Positions 1 through 6,567 of a stretch of DNA of 6,909 nucleotides are shown here, piece by piece. The notes below the pieces were generated by a model. It saw only the letters and a list, made by a program, of their open reading frames with translations. It did not search any database and was not told where the DNA came from. Position 1 is the first letter of the stretch. Each line of letters opens with the position of its first letter. The translations under genes and the position numbers were made by a program. Origin of the DNA: Burkholderiales bacterium (lineage in GTDB: Bacteria; Pseudomonadota; Gammaproteobacteria; Burkholderiales; Thiobacillaceae); the NCBI GenBank assembly GCA_005790965.1, contig SXTL01000028.1:1-6909 (forward strand). Direction: 5' to 3'.

Positions 1-1910
1 GCGTGACGAAGTTGGCCGTTATCCATCTCGGCCAGAAAGCGCGAAGGCTCGCAGGACTGCCAGTCGCCCGCGCGTTTACGCCGGCTGCACCAGGTGATGG
101 TGAGGCTCTTCTGGGCGCGGGTGATACCGACATACATGAGGCGGCGTTCCTCTTCCAGACGCACATCGTCCAGACACTCGCGGTGCGGTAGTGTTTCTTC
201 TTCCACCCCAGCGAGAAAGACATGCGGAAACTCCAGCCCCTTGGCGGCATGCAGGGTGGACAGGCGCACGGCGTTGGGTTCAGCCTCTTCGCGGCCTTCG
301 AGCAGGTTCATCAGGGCGATGGTTTGGGTGAGTTCGATCAGGGTCTTTTCGTCCGCCTCGCCCTTTTTGCCGATCCAGTCGCGAAATTCGCAGACATTGC
401 CCCAACGCTGACGAGCAGCCCGCTCGTCGCTATTTTCCAGCAGCCAGGCCTCGTATTCGATGTGGATCAGGATCTCATTCAGGAGAGGGCCGGCGGGATC
501 AACTAGGGCGCGGTCCCCGAGGCGATTGATGTAGTCAACAAATTCATGCAGCGGTTCAAGTTGGCGAGCATGGATCTGCGTCGCGAAACCCGTTTCAAAA
601 GCGGCCTCGAACAGGCTGATGTGCCGTTCGGCCGCCCAGGTGCCAAGTCGCTCTAGCGTTCCGGCACCGATGCCGCGCCGCGGCGTGGTCGCCGCGCGGA
701 TGAAGGCGGGGTCATCGTCGGGATTGGCGATCAGACGCAGGTAAGCGAGGACATCCTTGATCTCAGTACGGTCAAAGAAGGATTGCCCGCCGGACAGGAC
801 ATAGGGGATGCTCGCGCCGCGCAGGGCCTCCTCGAACAAACGCCCCTGATAGTTGCCACGATAGAGCACAGCGTAGTCAGCCCAGCGGGTCTGGCGCTCA
901 AACCGGTGCGCCGAGATGCGCAGGGCGATGCCCTCCGCCTCGGCACGATCATCGCGGCAGGCAACAACCTCAATCGCCTCACCCAGCCCCAGTTCGCTCC
1001 ACAAGCGTTTTTCGTGCAGGCGCGGGTTGTGGGTAATGAGTCGGTTGGCGGCCTCCAGAATGCGCTGGCTGGAACGGTAATTGCGCGTCAGGGCGATGGT
1101 CTGCAGCCCCGGGTAGTCTTCACCGAGCCGACGCAGGTTAGCGATGTCGGCGCCGCGCCAGGCATAAATGGCCTGGTCGTCGTCTCCGACGGCGGTGAAA
1201 CGCCCCATCGGGCCCGCCAGAAGGCGCAGGAGGGCGTACTGGGCTCCGTTGGTGTCCTGGTATTCATCGACCAGCAGGTAACGCAGTCGGGACTGCCAGC
1301 GGGTCAGAACCTCAGGGTGCTGGCGGAACAGGATAACGGGCAGCAGGATGAGATCATCGAAGTCCATCGCCTGATAGGCACGCAAGGTGGCTTGATAGTC
1401 GCGATAAGCGGCGGCGATCTGCCGCTCGGCCTCGTCACTGGCTGCAGCCAGGGCGGCCTCGGGGTCCAGGAGGGCATTTTTCCAGTTGGCGATGACGGTG
1501 GCCGCCTGGCGCAGACTGTCCTTGGCTGGGGCCTTGAGAATTTCGGACAGGATGGCCTGCGCGTCGGCCGCATCAAGGATGGAAAAACGCGGTTTGTAGC
1601 CAATGTGGAGCGCTTCCTGGCGCAGGATGGACAGACCCAGCGAGTGGAAGGTCGAGACGGTCAGGCCGCGCCCTTCGCCATTGACGAGTAGCTTGCTAAT
1701 GCGCTCCTTCATCTCGCGCGCGGCCTTGTTGGTAAAAGTGATCGCCGCGATGTGGCGGGCCTCGATCGCGCAATCCTGCACCATCCAGGCAATCTTGCGG
1801 GTGATCACCCGGGTCTTGCCGGAGCCTGCCCCGGCCAGGACGAGCAGGGGGCCGTCGAGATGGCGGACGGCGGCGCGTTGTTCGGGATTGAGATCGGCGA
1901 GTTTTGGCAT
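1..1910 (-). CDS. rep: ATP-dependent DNA helicase Rep (C-terminus cut by window edge)
   Basis: Superfamily 1A (UvrD/Rep) 3'-5' DNA helicase that helps replication forks pass protein roadblocks. Reading the minus strand from the ATG at 1910-1908 gives 636 uninterrupted codons to the left edge. Visible motifs are a Q-motif (LNPEQ, residues 7-11), Walker A AGAGSGKT (26-33), motif Ia TFTNKAAREMKER (about 56-68), Walker B DEYQD (215-219), motif III GDDDQAIYAWRG (about 239-250), motif IV NYRSS, motif V TLHAAKGLEF (552-561) and motif VI YVGITRAQK (593-601). Rep rather than UvrD/PcrA is favoured by stretches close to E. coli Rep as I remember it, such as NWKN, FDDLILLP, EKRLWSELG and PSRFL. E. coli Rep is about 673 residues, so roughly 35 C-terminal residues are missing. 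Start choice: the ATG places the Q-motif at the usual distance from the N-terminus. There is no Shine-Dalgarno before it, only a C-rich run. The gene is divergent from apaH. All catalytic motifs look intact. Confidence 0.96.
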   Translation of the reverse strand, partial: MPKLADLNPEQRAAVRHLDGPLLVLAGAGSGKTRVITRKIAWMVQDCAIEARHIAAITFTNKAAREMKERISKLLVNGEGRGLTVSTFHSLGLSILRQEALHIGYKPRFSILDAADAQAILSEILKAPAKDSLRQAATVIANWKNALLDPEAALAAASDEAERQIAAAYRDYQATLRAYQAMDFDDLILLPVILFRQHPEVLTRWQSRLRYLLVDEYQDTNGAQYALLRLLAGPMGRFTAVGDDDQAIYAWRGADIANLRRLGEDYPGLQTIALTRNYRSSQRILEAANRLITHNPRLHEKRLWSELGLGEAIEVVACRDDRAEAEGIALRISAHRFERQTRWADYAVLYRGNYQGRLFEEALRGASIPYVLSGGQSFFDRTEIKDVLAYLRLIANPDDDPAFIRAATTPRRGIGAGTLERLGTWAAERHISLFEAAFETGFATQIHARQLEPLHEFVDYINRLGDRALVDPAGPLLNEILIHIEYEAWLLENSDERAARQRWGNVCEFRDWIGKKGEADEKTLIELTQTIALMNLLEGREEAEPNAVRLSTLHAAKGLEFPHVFLAGVEEETLPHRECLDDVRLEEERRLMYVGITRAQKSLTITWCSRRKRAGDWQSCEPSRFLAEMDNGQLRH

Positions 1911-1919
1911 GGGGGCGCG

Positions 1920-1928
1920 ATTGTATCA
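1920..1928 (-). promoter_or_regulatory. Extended -10 promoter candidate for rep
   Basis: On the minus strand the sequence reads TGATACAAT, matching the extended -10 pattern TGnTATAAT at all but one informative position. The hexamer 17 bp upstream (GTGTAG) is a poor -35, which fits an extended -10 promoter. Transcription would begin about 7 nt downstream, near 1913, only 2-3 nt before the rep ATG at 1910, implying a nearly leaderless mRNA, in line with the absence of a ribosome binding site. This is a visual motif match only. Confidence 0.45.
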
Positions 1929-1949
1929 ACGCGGCGGGCTGGCTACACT
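1921..1949 (+). promoter_or_regulatory. Sigma-70 promoter candidate for apaH, overlapping the rep promoter
   Basis: TTGTAT (1921-1926; three of six bases match TTGACA) and TACACT (1944-1949; four of six match TATAAT) are spaced by 17 bp. The predicted start is about 1956, which is the A of the apaH ATG, so the transcript would be leaderless. No Shine-Dalgarno sequence lies between the -10 and the ATG. The -35 hexamer lies on the same bases as the opposite-strand rep -10, so the two promoters would compete for polymerase. The hexamers are weak and the call is inference. Confidence 0.35.
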
Positions 1950-1955
1950 CAGCGT

Positions 1956-2786
1956 ATGAGTACCTATGTGATTGGCGATGTGCAGGGTTGTCTGTCGGAC
2001 CTCCTCGAGATGCTGGAGGTGGTGGCCTTCGACCCGACGCAGGATCGCATCTGGTTGACCGGTGACCTCGTTAATCGAGGCGAGGATTCGGTCGGGGTAT
2101 TGCGCTGGTGCAGGCAGCACGATGCTCAGGTCGCAGTGGTTCTGGGTAACCACGATCTGCATCTCCTGGCGGTGGCTGAAGGGTTTGTCCCGGCGCATCG
2201 CAAAGACACCTTGTCTGAGATTCTTGTGGCACCCGATCGCGAGGCCTTGCTGGGCTGGTTGCGTCGCCAACCCCTGCTTCACCGCGAGGGTCATAACCTG
2301 ATGGTCCACGCCGGTCTGTTGCCTGGCTGGAGCCTGGAGTTGGCCGAGGCCTTGGCGGGCGAGTTGCAGCAGATTCTGGCCGGGCCCGACTGGCGTGATT
2401 TTCTGGCGGCGATGTATGGCAATGAACCGCGCCTCTGGCACGCCGCGCTCAAGGGCCAAGACCGTCTGCGTCTGATCGCAAACGCCTTTACGCGCACCCG
2501 TTATCTGCACGCCGACGGCGGCATGGATTTCAAGCAGAAGGGCCCGCCCGCCTCGGCTCCGGCGGAATTGATCCCTTGGTTTGATTTTCCGGGTCGAGCC
2601 AGCCTGGGGGCGCGCATCTTTTTCGGGCACTGGTCTGCGTTGGGTCTGCTCCAGCGCGACGATGTGGTGGCCCTCGACACCGGCTGCCTCTGGGGCGGCG
2701 GCTTGACGGCCTTCCGGCTTGAGGATAACCGCGTCTTCCGGGTCAGTTGCCTAGCCCGTCATGATGCCGCCAAGGACCACGCTTAG
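1956..2786 (+). CDS. apaH: Bis(5'-nucleosyl)-tetraphosphatase, symmetrical (ApaH)
   Basis: Cytoplasmic metallophosphoesterase that splits diadenosine tetraphosphate (Ap4A) into two ADP; ApaH also removes Np4-type caps from RNA in E. coli. The 276-residue protein has the family's usual length (E. coli about 280). Metal-site motifs appear in order: GDVQGC (7-12), GDLVNRG (36-42), GNHDLHLL (64-71), HAG (118-120) and FGHW (223-226), followed by the ApaH-typical DTGCLWGG near the C-terminus. The His of the general GDxHG motif is Gln here, which is common in ApaH of Pseudomonas-like and betaproteobacterial species as I recall. The ATG at 1956 gives MSTYVIGD, matching the family N-terminus; the frame stays open upstream to 1752, but that part lies opposite rep and has no ApaH similarity. 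There is no ribosome binding site, so translation may be leaderless. The TAG stop is 15 bp from the stop of the convergent kinase gene, with no clear terminator between them. Confidence 0.96.
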   Translation: MSTYVIGDVQGCLSDLLEMLEVVAFDPTQDRIWLTGDLVNRGEDSVGVLRWCRQHDAQVAVVLGNHDLHLLAVAEGFVPAHRKDTLSEILVAPDREALLGWLRRQPLLHREGHNLMVHAGLLPGWSLELAEALAGELQQILAGPDWRDFLAAMYGNEPRLWHAALKGQDRLRLIANAFTRTRYLHADGGMDFKQKGPPASAPAELIPWFDFPGRASLGARIFFGHWSALGLLQRDDVVALDTGCLWGGGLTAFRLEDNRVFRVSCLARHDAAKDHA

Positions 2787-2801
2787 ACCCCCGGCGGCGG
2801 G

Positions 2802-3737
2802 TTAGTTGATGGCGTAGCCGTAGCTGTGCTGAAAGCGCTCGGCGGCGGCGGCGAAATCGAACTTGTGGTTCTGGCCGCCACGATGCGCGATCTTCAGCGC
2901 CCCCAATACCGCACCCAGCCGGACGGCCGTCGGCAGGTCCATGCCCTTAAGCATGGCGTGCATCAGGCCGGCGCGGAAGGCGTCACCGCAACCGGTCGGG
3001 TCGACGACAGCGCTAGGCTCAACCGGGGCAATGGCGTGAGTTTGGCCGTCGCTATGGAGAAGCGCGCCCTTGGGCCCCAGAGTCACCACCAACGCCTTCA
3101 CCTCACGCGCCAGGCTTTCCAGTGAGCGGCCGGTGCGCTCGGCCAGCAAGTGGCCCTCGTAATCGTTGACCACCACATAGTCGGCCTGCCGCACGAAACT
3201 TAGCAACTCTTCGCCGTTGAACATGGGCAGGCCCTGACCCGGATCGAAGATGAAGGGCACGCCAGCCTCGACGCACTGGCGGGCATGATCGAGCATCGCT
3301 TGCCGGCCATCCGGGGCAATAATGGCCAACGCCAGAGGGCCGGCAGCGGCGACGCTGTTGAGATGGGCGTGGTTCATGGCGCCCGGGTGAAAGGCGGTGA
3401 TCTGGTTATCGTCAAGGTCGGTGGTGATGAAGGCCTGGGCCGTGAAGGTATCCGGCACGGTACGGATCTGCTCGCGATGGATCTCGAGCCGGGCCAGACG
3501 ATCGAGGTACATCCCGCCGTCATCACCGACGGTCGCCATGATGACTGGCTCACCGCCCAGTCGCTTAAGGTTATAGGCAATATTACCGGCGCAGCCGCCG
3601 AACTCGCGCCGCATGTCAGGAACCAGAAAGGCGACATTCAAAATGTGGATTTGCTCAGGCAGGATGTGATTTTTGAACTGGTCGTTGAACACCATGATGG
3701 TGTCGTAGGCGAGGGAACCACAAATCAGGGTGCGCAT
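2802..3737 (-). CDS. PfkB (ribokinase)-family kinase, adenosine-kinase type
   Basis: ATP-dependent small-molecule kinase of the ribokinase/PfkB family, 311 residues. Its most likely role is phosphorylation of adenosine to AMP, because it belongs to the proteobacterial group usually labelled adenosine kinase or carbohydrate kinase; the substrate cannot be read from sequence. Motifs: first PfkB signature around FGGCAGNIAYNLKRLGG (46-62), GDDGG after it (71-75), NDYE matching the Mg/phosphate NxxE motif (191-194), VTLGPKGA (218-225), and second signature DPTGCGDAFRAG (246-257) with the GCGD anion hole and catalytic base Asp252. The ATG at 3737 is supported by GAGAG on the minus strand (3744-3748) with a 6-nt spacer. 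The gene is convergent with apaH and divergent from gltB, so it is probably monocistronic within this window. Together with ApaH, which yields ADP, it points to adenine-nucleotide turnover, but this link is inference. Nothing looks damaged. Confidence 0.9.
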   Translation of the reverse strand: MRTLICGSLAYDTIMVFNDQFKNHILPEQIHILNVAFLVPDMRREFGGCAGNIAYNLKRLGGEPVIMATVGDDGGMYLDRLARLEIHREQIRTVPDTFTAQAFITTDLDDNQITAFHPGAMNHAHLNSVAAAGPLALAIIAPDGRQAMLDHARQCVEAGVPFIFDPGQGLPMFNGEELLSFVRQADYVVVNDYEGHLLAERTGRSLESLAREVKALVVTLGPKGALLHSDGQTHAIAPVEPSAVVDPTGCGDAFRAGLMHAMLKGMDLPTAVRLGAVLGALKIAHRGGQNHKFDFAAAAERFQHSYGYAIN

Positions 3738-3743
3738 GGAAAA

Positions 3744-3748
3744 CTCTC
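3744..3748 (-). promoter_or_regulatory. Ribosome binding site of the PfkB-family kinase
   Basis: GAGAG on the minus strand lies 6 nt upstream of the ATG at 3737, a normal Shine-Dalgarno position. It supports that ATG as the start and contrasts with rep and apaH, which have none. Confidence 0.6.
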
Positions 3749-3781
3749 GTGGGGTGAATTGGAAGGGGCAAAGACCGGCCT

Positions 3782-3811
3782 ATTGTCGCCGCCCGATGGG
3801 CGGAAGTGCAA
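3782..3811 (-). promoter_or_regulatory. Promoter candidate for the PfkB-family kinase
   Basis: On the minus strand TTGCAC (3811-3806; first three bases match the -35 consensus) and GACAAT (3787-3782; four of six match -10) are separated by 18 bp. The predicted start near 3775 would give a leader of about 38 nt containing the GAGAG ribosome binding site. The spacer is almost completely filled by a perfect dyad (3789-3803), a placement typical of regulators that act on the spacer. The hexamers are weak and the call is tentative. Confidence 0.3.
3789..3803. repeat. Perfect 6-bp inverted repeat (CCGCCC-GAT-GGGCGG)
   Basis: An exact GC-only dyad with a 3-base centre in the divergent region between the kinase and gltB. 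It is followed by no T-run on either strand, so it does not look like an intrinsic terminator. It sits between the candidate -35 and -10 of the kinase, which would suit an operator. A chance palindrome in GC-rich DNA is possible. Confidence 0.5.
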
Positions 3812-3868
3812 TGATCGTCCCAAGGCCGGCATGGCGTTGGCCGCTGGGGCCGTGTGTGATGGCCATAT

Positions 3869-3890
3869 GGGGCCCATGTGGGGCCCATGT
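3869..3890. repeat. Exact 11-bp tandem duplication in the kinase-gltB intergenic region
   Basis: GGGGCCCATGT occurs twice back to back (3869-3879 and 3880-3890) and is followed by a further GGGGG. Each unit contains the palindrome GGGCCC, and the run is preceded by the palindrome CCATATGG (3863-3870). The 11-bp period is about one helical turn, which would place repeated binding sites on the same face of the DNA. The repeat lies 32-53 bp upstream of the gltB candidate -10. Its function is unknown; it may be a slippage product. Confidence 0.75.
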
Positions 3891-3921
3891 GGGGGCGGTA
3901 GCACTGAAGCCCGCTTCCGGC

Positions 3922-3927
3922 TAGAAT
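3922..3927 (+). promoter_or_regulatory. -10 element candidate for gltB
   Basis: TAGAAT matches TATAAT at five of six positions and lies 27 bp before the gltB GTG, giving a predicted start near 3934 and a leader of about 20 nt. No good -35 hexamer is found 16-18 bp upstream (TAGCAC is the closest), so an activator might be needed. The nearby 11-bp repeat could serve that purpose, but this is inference. Confidence 0.35.
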
Positions 3928-3954
3928 TCACCCCCTTTATGCGAATGTGAAGAA

Positions 3955-6567
3955 GTGTCAGTAGAACTTATGGATGATCGGCAAGCCCGGCTGGCAGGTA
4001 CGCTGTACAGCCCTGATTTTGAACAGGATAGCTGCGGTTTCGGTCTGATCGCACAGCTCGATAACGACCCCAGCCATACCTTGGTGCAGCGTGCGATTAC
4101 GGCGCTGTCCAACATGACGCACCGTGGCGCGGTGGCGGCCGATGGCAAATCCGGCGACGGCTGTGGCCTGTTGTTCAAGAAACCGGATGCCTTTTTGCGC
4201 GCCGTAGCGGTTGAGGCGGGCTTTAGCCTGAACGCTCATTACGCCGCAGGTTTGACCTTTCTTAATCCCGATGCGCCCCTGGCACAACGCGCTCGCGATC
4301 TGTTGCTGACGGAGCTGACGGCCGAGGGCCTGATTGTTGCCGGCTTCCGCACGGTACCTACTGCTAACGAGGCCTTGGGTGAAGCCGCCCTGAGAAGCCT
4401 GCCGGTGATCGAGCAGTTGTTTGTGAACTGCCCGGACCACATTGATGCCGATACCTTTGAGCGCAAGCTGTACATCGCCCGGCGTCGGGTTGAGAAGGCG
4501 GTGGCTGACACGGACCCGGTTTTTTATATGCCAACCCTCTCGGGCCGGGTGATTTCCTACAAGGGCCTTGTGATGCCGGCTTATTTGCCGGTGTTCTACC
4601 CCGATCTTAATGATGCGCGTTTTGCCTCGGCGCTGATTGTGTTCCATCAGCGCTTCTCGACCAACACCTGGCCGGAATGGCGTCTGGCGCAGCCGTTCCG
4701 CGACCTTGCGCACCACGGCGAGATCAATACGGTGCTAGGCACTCGCAACTGGTCCCGGGCCCGGGAGCAAACGTTCGCCTCCCCACTGATCCCCGACATG
4801 GACGCCGTGCGCCCCATCGTCGGCGTGCGTGGCTCCGACTCGATGAGCTTCGACAACATGCTGGAAGGCCTGCTCATGGGCGGCTCCAGCCTGTTCCGCT
4901 CGATGCGCCTGATGGTGCCGCCGGCTTGGCAGAATGTGACCAGCATGGATCCCGATCTGCGCGCCTTCTACGAATACAACTCGATGCATATGGAGCCGTG
5001 GGACGGCCCGGCCGGCATCGTCATCACCGATGGGCGCTATGGTGTGTGCATGCTTGACCGCAATGGCCTGCGCCCGGCCCGTTATGTCATCACCAAAGAT
5101 CGCATTGTCACCATTGCCTCGGAAGTGGGCGTATGGGACTACGGTGCCGAGAATGTGGTGGCCAAGGGCCGCGTCAAGCCGGGCCAGATGGTCGCCGCTG
5201 ATCTGGAGACGGGGCGTTTCTTGTTGCCGGAAGACATCGACAACGAACTCAAGACCGCACGCCCCTACCGCGAGTGGCTCAAGGCGCACGGCCAACGGGT
5301 CGAATTCGGCCCGGAGCAGGACAGCGATTATCCGGCCCTGGATGCGGCGACGGTGGCCACGCACCAAAAGCTGTTTAATGTTAGCGGCGAAGAGCTGGAG
5401 CAAGTCTTGCGCGTGCTGGCCGAAGAGGGCCAGGAGGCGGTCGGCTCGTTGGGCGACGACACGCCGATGGCCGTGCTCTCCCAGAAGGTGCGCTCGCCCT
5501 TTGACTACCTGCGGCAGCAGTTCGCCCAAGTGACCACCCCGCCGATCGACCCGATCCGCGAGGCCATCGTGATGTCGCTCAACACCGTGTTTGGGCGCGA
5601 GAAAAACCTTTTTGAAGAAACCGCTGACCATGCCCACCGCATGGAGGTGAACTCGCCGGTGCTGTCGCACGATGCCTTCCGCGCCGTCACCGCCAGTGCC
5701 GATCCGGCCTATGCCTCGGTCTCGTTCAACCTGCAATACAACCCCGAGCAAATCAGCCTGCAAGGCGCCCTCGCGCAACTCGCGGCCGATGCCGTGGCAG
5801 CCGTGCGCGCGGGCAAGGTGGTGGTGGTGCTGTCCGATCGTGACATCACGCCGGCCACGCTACCCCTGCCCATCCTGTTTGCGACCGGTGCCGTGCACCA
5901 TGCCTTGATCGCGGCCGGCCTGCGCTGTGACGCCAACCTGGTCATCAAGACCGGCGCCGCCCGCGACCCGCACCAGATCGCCGCCTTGATCGGTTATGGC
6001 GCGACGGCTGTGTACCCGTATCTGGCGTACCAATCCATCTTGCAGATGGTGCAGCGCGGCGAAATTCAGGTCAAAGCAGTGAAGGCCTTGCTCAATTATC
6101 GCAAGGGTATCGACAAGGGGCTGTTGAAGATCATGTCCAAGATGGGCATCTCGGCCATTGCCAGCTACCGGGGCGCGCAGTTGTTCGAGATCGTCGGTCT
6201 GCACGAATCGGTGGTTGATCTGTGCCTGAAAGGCAGCGTCTCGCGCGTTTCTGGGGCGACCTTTGCCGACTTTGAAGCGGATCAAAAACAACTGCGCCGC
6301 CGCGCCTTCAACCCCGTCCAGGCCCTGCCGGTGGGCGGTCTGCTGAAGTTCATGCATGGCGAGGAATATCACGCCTATAACCCGGATGTGGTGCAAGAAC
6401 TGCAAGCCGCCGTGCAGACCGGCTCGTATGAGGCCTACAAACGCTATGCCGAGCGCGTCAACCAGCGCCCCGTCGCCATGTTGCGCGATCTGATGCGCCT
6501 GAAACTGGCCGATCAACCGCTTGCGCTCGACACGGTGGATTCGCTCGAGGCCATTCTCACGCGCTGA
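3955..6567 (+). CDS. gltB: Glutamate synthase large subunit GltB, N-terminal 870 residues ending at an in-frame TGA
   Basis: Glutamate synthase (GOGAT) large (alpha) subunit. It moves the amide nitrogen of glutamine onto 2-oxoglutarate, giving two glutamates, and partners with GltD (not in the window). Full-length GltB is about 1,480-1,550 residues. Present here: a 26-residue propeptide; the class II glutaminase domain starting at Cys27 (CGFGLIAQ), with HRG (56-58), GDGCG (67-71), FHQRFSTNT (230-238), HHGEINT (253-259) and NSMHMEPWDGPAG (342-354); the central domain (roughly 460-750, ending in IMSKMGIS 726-733); and the start of the synthase region (HGEEYHAYNPDVV from 801). The TGA at codon 871 falls just before the FMN-binding synthase core, so this product alone could not make glutamate. 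The Asn normally in HNGEINT is His254. The start is a GTG at 3955 with GAAGAA immediately adjacent, too close for an ideal Shine-Dalgarno; an ATG at 3970, five codons later, is an alternative. Both leave Cys27 and part of the propeptide intact. Confidence 0.93.
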   Translation: MSVELMDDRQARLAGTLYSPDFEQDSCGFGLIAQLDNDPSHTLVQRAITALSNMTHRGAVAADGKSGDGCGLLFKKPDAFLRAVAVEAGFSLNAHYAAGLTFLNPDAPLAQRARDLLLTELTAEGLIVAGFRTVPTANEALGEAALRSLPVIEQLFVNCPDHIDADTFERKLYIARRRVEKAVADTDPVFYMPTLSGRVISYKGLVMPAYLPVFYPDLNDARFASALIVFHQRFSTNTWPEWRLAQPFRDLAHHGEINTVLGTRNWSRAREQTFASPLIPDMDAVRPIVGVRGSDSMSFDNMLEGLLMGGSSLFRSMRLMVPPAWQNVTSMDPDLRAFYEYNSMHMEPWDGPAGIVITDGRYGVCMLDRNGLRPARYVITKDRIVTIASEVGVWDYGAENVVAKGRVKPGQMVAADLETGRFLLPEDIDNELKTARPYREWLKAHGQRVEFGPEQDSDYPALDAATVATHQKLFNVSGEELEQVLRVLAEEGQEAVGSLGDDTPMAVLSQKVRSPFDYLRQQFAQVTTPPIDPIREAIVMSLNTVFGREKNLFEETADHAHRMEVNSPVLSHDAFRAVTASADPAYASVSFNLQYNPEQISLQGALAQLAADAVAAVRAGKVVVVLSDRDITPATLPLPILFATGAVHHALIAAGLRCDANLVIKTGAARDPHQIAALIGYGATAVYPYLAYQSILQMVQRGEIQVKAVKALLNYRKGIDKGLLKIMSKMGISAIASYRGAQLFEIVGLHESVVDLCLKGSVSRVSGATFADFEADQKQLRRRAFNPVQALPVGGLLKFMHGEEYHAYNPDVVQELQAAVQTGSYEAYKRYAERVNQRPVAMLRDLMRLKLADQPLALDTVDSLEAILTR

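Noticed and set aside
783..1691. 302-codon plus-strand open frame opposite rep
   Set aside because: The opposite strand encodes an uninterrupted Rep helicase with all SF1 motifs in order. The antisense translation has no recognisable domain; long antisense frames are expected in GC-rich coding DNA.
1752..1955. Upstream extension of the apaH frame
   Set aside because: It lies opposite the rep N-terminus and shows no ApaH similarity; the family N-terminus begins precisely at the ATG at 1956.
1974..1991. GDVQGC instead of GDxHG in ApaH as a lost metal ligand
   Set aside because: Gln at this position is, as I recall, common in ApaH from Pseudomonas-like and betaproteobacterial genomes, so it is a family variant and not damage.
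2787..2801. Bidirectional terminator between apaH and the kinase
   Set aside because: The 15-bp GC-rich gap allows only a 4-bp ACCC/GGGT pairing and has no T-run on either strand.
3898..3915. Sigma-54 promoter upstream of gltB (TAGCAC followed by CCCGCTT)
   Set aside because: The -24 GG is AG here and the GC of the -12 element is out of register with the required spacing.
3285..3950. 221-codon plus-strand frame crossing from the kinase gene into the intergenic region
   Set aside because: Most of it is antisense to the PfkB-family kinase and its last part crosses the repeat and promoter region; it has no recognisable protein features.
3958..6516. Several long minus-strand open frames (252, 347 and 218 codons) opposite gltB
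   Set aside because: They are antisense shadows of a clear GltB coding sequence and show no family motifs.
6565..6567. Programmed recoding or selenocysteine at the gltB TGA
   Set aside because: The family has Phe rather than Cys here, no SECIS-like hairpin was evident just downstream, and a second stop (TAA) follows that could not be read as selenocysteine.
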